Positions 60,801-64,000 of a stretch of DNA of 64,000 nt are shown here, piece after piece. The position numbers and the translations under genes were made by a program. How positions within the stretch are numbered: position 1 is the stretch's first letter; the number at the start of each line of letters is the position of its first letter. Source of the DNA: Plectrocnemia conspersa (lineage: Eukaryota > Arthropoda > Insecta > Trichoptera > Polycentropodidae). A model generated the notes under the pieces. It did no database searches and was not told where the DNA came from. It saw only the letters and a program-made list of their open reading frames with translations. The stretch is from contig VTFK01000099.1 in assembly GCA_009617715.1 (NCBI GenBank), positions 248,001-312,000 on the forward strand. Direction: 5' to 3'.

Positions 60801-61212
60801 TAAACAAAATATAACCGCATTTACAACAATCGTAGCGCACATCAATCATCTCGATTAAGCTGTCATCGCCGTTTTGCGATGTTAATCAAAGGTTTACACG
60901 TGAACGGAATTTTACACAAGAAACCCCCATCGAATAATAGGCAAATGTTTCATATGCGTGTTTCCAATTCAACCTGTTATTAATTCACCATTATCGTACG
61001 TTTCAAAATAGGAAACATAAACCCCGAAATATCTAAAAATAACATATTTGATTTATTATTATGTTTTTTTTTCAGTGTGAGAACTGAGGCAGTAGAAGGT
61101 GGAGCAGATAGTATACTTCTGGTGGCTCGTCTCAATTCCAGTGATAGTGGAAGATATACTTGCTCAGTTGGAACTGATCTACTTGCAGTCGTAAATGTCC
61201 ACGTCCTTAATG
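13043..61212 (+). CDS. dpr-like: dpr-family two-Ig neuronal cell-surface protein (spliced, 3' end outside window)
   Basis: Seven exons join in one frame: 13043-13112, 16319-16964, 24996-25098, 25559-25641, 25726-25862, 39908-40085, 61076-61212 (1354 nt, about 451 residues, one nt over). Order: signal peptide (1-21), linker (24-238), Ig1 (about 240-346; C264, W276, DSGVYEC ending C329), Ig2 (about 347-452; C375, W389, DSGRYTC ending C435). In insects Dpr proteins bind DIP partners on other neurons and help specify synaptic wiring; that role is known for the family and inferred here. The long linker and the STHPP motif after the second Ig1 cysteine suggest the dpr15/16/17-type branch, from memory and not tested. 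The C-terminal anchor exon is missing from the window. Family assignment is firm, subfamily is not. Confidence 0.93.
13560..13960 (-). mobile_element. Mariner transposase relic 1
   Basis: On the minus strand, in shifting frames, the catalytic region of a mariner transposase can be read. LHHDNTLAYTC corresponds to the family's HHDNAPAHTS block, followed by FLVKNDTVVMPQ and LYTPNMTFYNIV for the PPYSPDLAPCDFFLFP block. The FDxxG-x-H segment upstream is only hinted at near 13790. Several stops and frameshifts, no terminal repeats found. Dead copy. Confidence 0.65.
15066..15140 (+). repeat. Dispersed repeat family R1, copy C (partial)
   Basis: About 75 bp matching the 3' part of copies A and B: AATAACGGTTTTTACGTGGG, then ATCGCGCAT and AAAGAGTAGT. 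More diverged than A and B are from each other. Confidence 0.4.
16319..16964 (+). CDS. dpr-like: dpr-like exon 2: extracellular linker
   Basis: Acceptor tatttcag at 16318, donor GACAG|GTACTG at 16964; enters in phase 1 and leaves in phase 2, matching its neighbours. It encodes residues 24-238, low-complexity and polar with no domain I recognise: Ser/Thr, Glu and Asn rich, then a basic stretch ending in three His before Ig1. N-glycosylation sequons are at about N66, N106, N144, N160, N191 and N204, and a lone CxxC pair at C107/C110. The sequons, and the position between signal peptide and Ig1, place it outside the cell. Most Dpr proteins have only a short spacer here; a few fly members have long ones. 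Unspliced, the frame would stop two codons after the donor. Confidence 0.88.
17800..18240. other. Higher-G+C island in intron 2
   Basis: About 440 bp of balanced composition 0.9 kb after exon 2, with no open frame of note. Candidate regulatory element by composition and position only. Confidence 0.25.
19938..19971 (+). repeat. TACGAGCA block, copy 1
   Basis: TTGATAAACGAGCG then GTACGAGCA. A like-oriented partner is at 21536-21565. The two enclose mariner relic 2. Confidence 0.4.
20338..21376 (-). mobile_element. Mariner relic 2, near full length
   Basis: Minus-strand transposase in broken frames from about 21205 down to a TAA at 20392-20394. Blocks in order: ITAELYEIYGTSVFKTIYKW and VNEFKRGCTSTSDEHHSGRL (N-terminal helix-turn-helix region), KMIDEIHDMIL, an ESTTILQRQRKS block for the catalytic-domain start, DNEIIHIDYMEKKQTV, and the terminal KRWAKCIELKGDYVEK. 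Terminal repeats: GGTAGATCAATAAGTCC at the left edge (about 20340) and a degenerate inverse ending at about 21375. At roughly 1.04 kb it is 200-250 bp shorter than typical mariners. The loss is around the catalytic DNAPAH region, which I cannot find. Confidence 0.8.
21536..21565 (+). repeat. TACGAGCA block, copy 2
   Basis: TTGATTTACGAGTG then ATACGAGCA, the same arrangement as at 19938 with a few bases fewer between the two words. Confidence 0.4.
21650..22260. other. Higher-G+C island with hairpins in intron 2
   Basis: About 600 bp with frequent CpG. It includes a near-perfect hairpin at 21898-21927 (TCCGTATCCG against CGGAATACGGA, with CCAAT in the loop) and a perfect 7-bp one at 22079-22099 (GTCGGAT and ATCCGAC). 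No coding frame. Candidate regulatory or structured element; composition and hairpins are the only evidence. Confidence 0.3.
23044..23830 (+). repeat. Dispersed repeat family R2, copy A
   Basis: Matches 40475-41225 in the same orientation. The core GATCACCAAAGCAAAGATAA and CCGCCGGCCGGTTAGAG is nearly identical. Weaker matches follow (TTCGAGTGTT, AGACCCAT-TTAAAAC, TATGCAT-TTAA, AATTTAATTTTATATAAT), then a zone of TATATTTTCACTGGT/ACCAGT-type words in both copies. Copy A lacks about 65 bp present in B. Non-coding. Confidence 0.65.
24996..25098 (+). CDS. dpr-like: dpr-like exon 3: Ig1, N-terminal strands
   Basis: Acceptor tttattcaaag at 24995, donor AAACTG|GTACGA at 25098; phase 2 in, phase 0 out. 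Encodes residues 239-273: the A strand (FGGPKIES), then TLDCRV with the first Ig1 cysteine C264, then SLQDKL, the loop that precedes the VSW tryptophan strand in Dpr proteins. A run-on reading through the donor is possible for about 65 codons, which makes the exon look longer than it is, but the next exon restarts exactly with the expected VSW. Confidence 0.92.
25099..25558 (+). other. dpr-like intron 3 (phase 0)
   Basis: 460 bp, GTACGA to ACTCAG. The frame from exon 3 stays open for about 65 codons, which is chance. No other feature. Confidence 0.85.
25559..25641 (+). CDS. dpr-like: dpr-like exon 4: Ig1 central strands
   Basis: Acceptor ttactactcag at 25558, donor TCTAG|GTAAAG at 25641; phase 0 in, phase 2 out, 83 nt. 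Encodes residues 274-301: VSWM with the core tryptophan W276, basic RRRPEDD, then LELLTIGQQTYTADSR, the C-C'-D segment typical of Dpr Ig1 (family pattern HxLTxxxxTYTxDxRF). In known Dpr-DIP complexes this face of Ig1 makes the partner contact, so specificity residues should lie here; the specific contacts are not derivable from sequence alone. Confidence 0.94.
25642..25725 (+). other. dpr-like intron 4 (phase 2), 84 bp
   Basis: GTAAAG to TTCCAG. A short intron of the size common in insects, in contrast to the multi-kilobase neighbours. Confidence 0.9.
25726..25862 (+). CDS. dpr-like: dpr-like exon 5: Ig1 C-terminal strands
   Basis: Acceptor cccgttccag at 25725, donor CAATG|GTATGT at 25862; phase 2 in, phase 1 out, 137 nt. 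Encodes residues 301-347: RFTVDFRQPDNWRLVLQ, then PADSGVYECQVSTHPP with the second Ig1 cysteine C329 and the conserved Asp-x-Gly-x-Tyr-x-Cys signature, and a G strand ending HLLVN. The preceding intron is only 84 bp, against 8-21 kb for the large ones, so exons 3-5 form a compact Ig1 block of under 900 bp. Confidence 0.95.
29750..30790. other. Pair of higher-G+C islands in intron 5
   Basis: 29750-30050 and 30400-30790 stand out in composition from the surrounding A/T. They contain E-box-like CAGCTG (near 30450) and G-rich runs near 30530-30560, but no open frame. Candidate cis-regulatory DNA. Confidence 0.25.
33631..33826 (+). repeat. Dispersed repeat family R1, copy B
   Basis: Aligns along its length with 7952-8130: CTCTGGCGAAT, AATTGCATCG, ACACACA, then CGCGCATCC and TTCCCAAGCAAAAAGTAGT. 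Copy B has extra bases in the middle relative to A. Confidence 0.5.
37534..37621. repeat. Perfect 10-bp inverted repeat
   Basis: GGAGAGGTGG at 37534-37543 and CCACCTCTCC at 37612-37621 enclose 68 bp of A/T-rich DNA. Could fold as a hairpin; no transposon terminus recognised. Confidence 0.5.
38851..38860 (+). promoter_or_regulatory. TATA-like box, possible internal promoter
   Basis: TATATAAAAC preceded by a C-run and followed by a G+C-richer stretch (CGAGCCCGTG), inside an island at 38720-39010 about 1 kb upstream of exon 6. No convincing initiator about 30 bp downstream. A transcript from here could only carry Ig2. Weak. Confidence 0.2.
39908..40085 (+). CDS. dpr-like: dpr-like exon 6: Ig2, N-terminal half
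   Basis: Acceptor cttgattttcag at 39907, donor GTCAG|GTATGT at 40085; phase 1 in, phase 2 out. Encodes residues 347-405: APVVSIVEAGG, KYYERNSTLKLACRI with a sequon at N368 and the first Ig2 cysteine C375, PAVFWLH with the core W389, then RILNDDTLRGGV. The LN-D-RGG segment is characteristic of the second Ig domain of Dpr proteins. Clearly richer in G+C than the flanking introns. It sits 14 kb from exon 5 and 21 kb from exon 7. Confidence 0.95.
40475..41225 (+). repeat. Dispersed repeat family R2, copy B
   Basis: Partner of 23044-23830. It begins AGCGGTTTCTTAGATCACC and ends in a zone where TATATTTTTACC, AGTAAAAATATA and similar words recur at 40920-41220. These words are near-palindromic and may form a secondary satellite. 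Confidence 0.65.
43363..43452. mobile_element. Pogo/Tigger-like mini-element
   Basis: Left end CAGTGTCTCCCCGTTATAAC resembles the CAG-CTCCCCGTT-TAACGA termini of pogo/Tigger elements. The right end CCGTTATAAGGGAGTGGGG is an imperfect inverse. An internal TTTAACGAGCA repeats the motif. About 90 bp, non-coding. A flanking TA duplication was not clear. Confidence 0.4.
46192..46435 (+). repeat. Internal direct repeat, unit 1
   Basis: From TTGTTTTGATT onward about 180 bp closely match 46668-46845: GCGTGCATTC, GCAGTTGGGATAAAATATTT, GGTTATAAATGCATAAAATG, CTCTGGAATG, GATTTCCGGTGTCGC. Weaker similarity runs on to a shared GCG-GGT-TTTA block. Confidence 0.8.
46664..46905 (+). repeat. Internal direct repeat, unit 2
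   Basis: Second copy, about 470 bp downstream and in the same orientation, inside the same TTAA-bounded element. Confidence 0.8.
46959..47163 (+). pseudogene. Unassigned open frame inside piggyBac-like element
   Basis: 67 codons ending TAG; the first codon is not ATG. The peptide is less A/T-biased than chance frames here (VHRPKIVIYERLFMLKQLEY, then YYTCSLCHKEMMRHM). The C-terminal CSLC could be a remnant of a zinc-binding tail, which piggyBac transposases have, but no alignment is convincing. A second, partial HKEMRH coding stretch follows at about 47221-47250. Confidence 0.25.
48895..49140 (-). mobile_element. LINE 3'-end fragment
   Basis: The 3' terminal stretch at 48903-48952 aligns with the 3' end of the LINE at 54595-54645, about three quarters identical, including a stem-loop (48905-48914 with 48935-48944) of the same loop length. 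Further upstream on the element strand (about 49080-49130) a GATTCAAATCCCATCTTGTC-type sequence is typical of LINE 3' regions. A 5'-truncated insertion with only untranslated DNA. Confidence 0.6.
52144..52220. mobile_element. Possible piggyBac-type terminus
   Basis: TTAACCCTTTATGTGCTGAG followed by GCGGATAAATCCG, itself a short hairpin (CGGAT/ATCCG). TTAACCCTTT-type starts occur at many insect piggyBac-like ends. A related word, TTAACTCTTTGAGTATTGAG, follows at about 52197. No opposite end found. Confidence 0.25.
53030..53300. other. Higher-G+C island beside the palindromic MITE
   Basis: Balanced composition with CpG. Contains a tandem near-duplication 30 bp apart (CGGCGCAACTTTGATTAAAC at 53118 and CGGCGCAAAGTTTTAATTC at 53148). 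No coding frame stands up. Candidate regulatory DNA. Confidence 0.3.
53459..53597. mobile_element. 139-bp palindromic MITE
   Basis: The first 44 bases (CAGGCGCGTATGGTGAGATA onward) equal the reverse complement of the last 44 with four differences. About 51 bp lie between the arms, with further short repeats (GTGACGCATGTAACGCAC). The CAG...CTG ends fit several cut-and-paste superfamilies, including hAT, but the flanking 8 bp do not match, so the class and target duplication are unresolved. High G+C compared with its surroundings suggests a fairly recent insertion. Confidence 0.75.
54177..54400 (+). mobile_element. Mariner transposase relic 3
   Basis: From 54183 one frame reads HHENAPAHTSAHTIDFLQL, the catalytic HHDNAPAH block of mariner transposases with Glu in place of the usual Asp before Asn. 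It continues past a stop with QYPPHSL for the PPYSPDL block. Later, FIEEATVAYNYV at about 54318 resembles the C-terminal EEAV-AY segment. Only the 3' third of a transposase is visible. Confidence 0.65.
54590..55890 (-). mobile_element. 5'-truncated LINE (non-LTR retrotransposon) with decayed reverse transcriptase
   Basis: Minus strand. In shifting frames: VDVVYTDFEKAFDKV near 55820 (RT motif A, catalytic Asp kept), LSNFGFSEDLINLFSNYL, GVPQG and LGPLLFLLFINDI near 55610-55650 (RT B block), YADDLKIY near 55550 (motif C, YADD intact), then a thumb region 55323-54970 (RNARYFRNTLVLRTLYDTLV, KVQRKFLRYLY) and a C-terminal RSRPLFLPVKSRTGALANSS near 54860. The pattern is that of the jockey/CR1 group. 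The 3' end has a stem-loop (54597-54606 with 54627-54636) and a TAAA-rich tail to about 54560. Several frame breaks and no 5' half: inactive. Confidence 0.85.
55975..56095. other. Unassigned G+C-richer patch next to the LINE
   Basis: About 120 bp (GTGGACCCTACAGAAAGTAG through GTCAGAGGTGACAAACATG) unlike its surroundings in composition. It may be part of another transposon's untranslated region. No frame or terminal repeat seen. Confidence 0.3.
56650..57030 (+). mobile_element. Mariner transposase relic 4
   Basis: Plus strand in two frames: TASGLIHHIFTWKNHYSKGL (the W-G-IHY-FL segment), then, frame-shifted at about 56815, ARHYIAKLTLQKLIESGYEI, followed by LYPLHSLDISPTDYHL, which is the GYE-L-HPPYSPDLSPTDYH block, and FLREVFNKQVF. 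The catalytic Asp before the ARPH/ARHY motif is lost. No terminal repeats found. SPTDYH places it near the Mos1/SETMAR-type branch, unlike relics 1 and 3. Confidence 0.75.
57267..57301. promoter_or_regulatory. Hairpin followed by POU octamer
   Basis: AATCCCG (57267-57273) pairs with CGGGATT (57284-57290), followed at 57294 by ATGCAAAT, the consensus POU-homeodomain octamer. Neural POU factors use this site. The element lies in intron 6. Seen by motif only. Confidence 0.25.
60736..60795. repeat. (TA)30 microsatellite
   Basis: About 60 uninterrupted bases of alternating T and A ending in ACACAC, 280 bp before exon 7. Likely length-variable. Confidence 0.95.
61076..61212 (+). CDS. dpr-like: dpr-like exon 7: Ig2, C-terminal half
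   Basis: Acceptor atgtttttttttcag at 61075, donor TTAATG|GTAATA at 61212; phase 2 in, phase 1 out, 137 nt, the same length and phase pattern as exon 5, which encodes the matching half of Ig1. Encodes residues 406-451: VRTEAVEGGADSILLVARL, then NSSDSGRYTCSV with a sequon at N426 and the second Ig2 cysteine C435, ending VVNVHVLNG. No hydrophobic tail is present, so a further exon is expected; none with phase 1 and a hydrophobic end was recognised up to 64000. Reading through the donor stops after two further codons (NI, then TAA). Confidence 0.94.
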
Positions 61213-63436
61213 GTAATATATAATTTTTTTAATAATTTAATATTAAACTGTAATAATAAATCAATATTTTTTAGAAAAAGTAGCATTATTTTAATATTCA
61301 TATAATACGATTAAAGTGTCAAATAAACAATATATATTTTTATTCAAAATTATATTAAAATTTATGATAAAGTATAACGAAAAAAAATGATTATTATTTT
61401 TTTTTTACTTATTTAACATAGGACCTTAAAGCATTTTTAAAAATATATTATTGATATTATGATATTTTAAGGCACGCTTTATATGATCAATTATATTACT
61501 TAAAAAAATCGCCTATATCTATAAAAATTTATGAAAATCGCTCTTTTTCTTAAAAAGCTTGTACGCATATTTTCATATAAATTCAACTCTAAAAATACTC
61601 TTAGATTACCTCTATATTATATTTCATATAAATTTTTCAAGAAATTCAGAAAAAAAATCATTTTCTATTTCATCGGCCAAATTCCCAATAGAATTTACAG
61701 CTGGCGCAAACAAAATTTCGATTGATACGATTTTTTTCGCTCGACGTGCTTTCAACGCATGTTTCGATACATAAATAAGGCTTTGTCGAACTCATTACTC
61801 GCTCTTGAGCAATCGTGAAAGGGCAAAATTGATGTAAAAATTGTGCTGATTGAAAATTTTCTTTGCATATTTATAGATTTGATAAAAAACACGCATATAC
61901 ACAGAGAGCGTTTCACGTGAAATTTATTTTCCAGAAACGACTAATTTAACTGTAAAAAATATAACTACGCAGTTAATCGATGTGTGCCATTTGAGTTTTT
62001 TAACGTATATATCGAGTAAACCCCGTGGGTGAAAAAGATCGATTTTGGGTTAATACGTAATGGGTTGACACGTGTCGATCCCGGAAACGGTCCTGTGGGA
62101 TTATTGTTTGTGGGTTTGTAATAAAAGTAAATTTAAATCGGTATAGTCACAAAAAACAGTAAATAAAAATCTTTTAATAAATAAAAATTAGCAATAAGAT
62201 AATACTAATACATTTTTTTATTATATATTGACAAAGTTTATATAGAAAATAAAACATAAGTGAGATCAACGAACGGTATAACAAAAAACTTTAAACCTAG
62301 TTGTTATAATAAATAATATGCAATAATATATTAATATATTAAAAAAAACAATTGTCCTTAAAATAAATATTATTCCATAAAAAATATAACTTTAAATAAC
62401 TTTTCAATTACCAATCTAGTAGCTAGAATAAATATTTTATTGAATATTACAAATAAATTTGATTTTAATATCAAGAGTTTATTCTACTGTATTTCACAAT
62501 TTATTATTATTAAATAGATCAATATTATTATTTTGCCATTTTTAAGTATAATTGTAAATTGTTTCTATCAAAAATATACATAGTTACAGTAGCATACATA
62601 ATATTACATGCACAATACTGGTTCATAACCATTTCGATTGCTTACAATAATAATAAATAATCCATAAGTACATTAAAAATTTAAGGAAAAATACATAAAA
62701 CCTTTTACAAATTTAAATTGTAAATTACCTAGATTTATATAACATATTCAAAAACCATCGATAAATAAAATACTTAAAAAAATATTTATTTCTTAGGTTA
62801 TGCAGTAAAATTATTTTTAAAATATTTTTGATAAAAAAGTAATGTTCTTAAAAAAAATATTAAATATATTTTTTACATAAAAAAAATTATAATTAAATAA
62901 TAATAAAAGTCTAATTAATTAGTTTATTATATTGCTATGTATTAAATAAATATATTAAAAATTATTTAAATACAATAAAAATAAAAATAAATATTGCATA
63001 CAATATTAATTTACAGCATATTTTTTTATTTTTGTATTTTTTTATTTAATTAAAATTATTAGTTTAAATTATGGTATTTATATAAAAATTATTACTGTAC
63101 AAATGCAACTAATACATAGGTTAATAAAATATGAATAATTTTAAAGTAATCTTAATTATATAATAATAAGTATTGAATTAAAAATTTAATTAAAAAATAG
63201 TTCTTAAGAAATAACACATAAAAAACATAATTCCACATTTTATTATTTTAAACATATATTAAAAAAAATATATTTTACAAATAATTTTTGCAAACAATAA
63301 ATACTTTCACCTCAAACATATTTACAAAAATAATTTTATTAATAACAGCTGATATTTAACAAAAATATTAATATGAGAAAATGGTATTAAAACAAATATA
63401 TTTTTTCTATTATAAAATTTCTGTAATTTTTCATTT
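61213..63436. other. Start of dpr-like intron 7 or intergenic A/T-rich DNA
   Basis: Begins with the GTAATA donor after exon 7. Two overlapping open frames at 61531-61774 lack motifs. A less A/T-rich stretch at 61660-62110 has no gene I can support. No phase-1 acceptor followed by a hydrophobic or GPI-type tail was recognised. Confidence 0.6.
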
Positions 63437-63512
63437 TTTATTAAAAATCTGACCGTCATCACTTGATAGGTTTTCCCATTTGTTTTTGTTTCCCATTAGT
63501 TATGGTTCACAC

Positions 63513-63728
63513 CTAAAATAGATAAGCTCCATCTCGCAAAATATTTTCTAGCTCCTCATAGCTATCGCCTAAAACACCATTGTGTTTAACAAATTCGTTT
63601 AGAAACTGAATGGCCAGTTTCAAACGTGCAAGATAAGCGTTTTTAAGCGCTGACTTTCTGGCCGCAACGGAAAGAAACAAGGACGCGATCGCAACTCTCT
63701 TAGGAACCCCACGACTCGCAACCGAAAG
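63513..63728 (-). CDS. Unassigned coding-like open frame, possible 3' exon or retrocopy
   Basis: Minus strand, open for 71 codons between a TGA (63729-63731) and a TAG (63513-63515), with no ATG in frame. The peptide is rich in Ala, Leu and Lys and looks globular and alpha-helical (VAARKSALKNAYLARLKLAI, then EELENILRDGAYLF at the C-terminus), unlike chance A/T-rich frames. An AATAAA on the same strand at 63437-63442 lies about 70 nt after the stop. An overlapping frame opens with ATG at 63745 (MSMISDFRLRVVG) and could join it by a frameshift. I do not recognise the protein; a terminal exon of a minus-strand gene, a retrocopy or a transposon piece are all possible. Confidence 0.4.
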   Translation of the reverse strand, partial: LSVASRGVPKRVAIASLFLSVAARKSALKNAYLARLKLAIQFLNEFVKHNGVLGDSYEELENILRDGAYLF

Positions 63729-63745
63729 TCACTGATCATTGACAT

Positions 63746-64000
63746 ATTAATATAAAACCTATATTTATTTATTTATTAGCGATTTATTTTGTGTTATTTG
63801 CACAAATTAGCTAAATTTTTGTAAAAATACCCTTTACTTTTTCTACCGTTTGTTATTACAAAACAATGTTAAAAAATCATAAAAAAAATCACAATTGATT
63901 CGTTGTTTTATTCTTTTAATTTTTTTTATTTTGCCTTACGTAAGTCTAATGTGTTACAATAGAGGTTATTCTTGGCAGACGATTTTGTGACATTTTCATA
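63746..64000. other. A/T-rich end of window
   Basis: Nothing recognised on either strand. Confidence 0.6.

Larger units (their letters stand above)
40086..61075 (+). other. dpr-like intron 6 (phase 2)
   Basis: 21.0 kb, the largest intron and the main mobile-DNA reservoir. It contains R2 copy B, a pogo-like mini-element, a piggyBac-like element, a LINE 3' scrap, a palindromic MITE, mariner relic 3, a truncated LINE, mariner relic 4 and a long TA tract. Higher-G+C islands are at 43330-43620, 45400-45740, 50740-51260 and 53030-53300. Confidence 0.75.

Noticed and set aside
1..64000. CRISPR arrays, operons, phage or plasmid systems
   Set aside because: No regularly spaced direct repeats with unique spacers and no dense one-strand coding. 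The DNA is insect nuclear in character. I found no undescribed multi-gene system.

Overview
This is a nuclear, eukaryotic window that is strongly A+T-rich by eye and has almost no long open reading frames. Split immunoglobulin-domain exons, very long introns and many decayed mariner-type transposons point to an insect. I cannot name the order with confidence. No bacterial or viral gene system, CRISPR array, rRNA or tRNA was found.

The one real gene I can support is a plus-strand member of the dpr (defective proboscis extension response) family of two-Ig neuronal surface proteins. Its seven coding exons lie at 13043-13112, 16319-16964, 24996-25098, 25559-25641, 25726-25862, 39908-40085 and 61076-61212. 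All junctions are GT/AG and every intron phase agrees (1, 2, 0, 2, 1, 2, then an open phase-1 donor). The joined frame gives about 451 residues: a signal peptide, a roughly 215-residue disordered N-glycosylation-rich linker with a CxxC, a complete Ig1 and a complete Ig2. The last donor is unmatched, so the C-terminal exon (GPI signal or membrane anchor) should lie beyond position 64000. The first coding exon opens at an acceptor (12947), so untranslated exon(s) and the promoter lie further 5'. It carries two upstream ORFs, the second ending in an ATGA overlap with the true start.

The introns and flanks are filled with old mobile DNA. There are four mariner transposase relics (13.56-13.96, 20.34-21.38, 54.18-54.40 and 56.65-57.03 kb) and a 5'-truncated LINE with recognisable reverse transcriptase motifs (54.59-55.89 kb). 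A second short copy of that LINE's 3' end, at 48.9 kb, shares a stem-loop with a covarying pair. There is also a hAT-like terminus with a transposase scrap (10.54-11.49 kb), a piggyBac-like TTAA-bounded element (46.00-47.74 kb) with an internal duplication, a 139-bp palindromic MITE (53.46-53.60 kb), a pogo-like mini-element (43.36 kb) and several unnamed dispersed repeat families. A minus-strand open frame with a downstream AATAAA (63.51-63.73 kb) looks coding but is unassigned.

Between these lie islands of a few hundred bases with visibly more G+C, possible cis-regulatory elements of the dpr gene or its neighbours. The rest is featureless A/T-rich intron or intergenic DNA.
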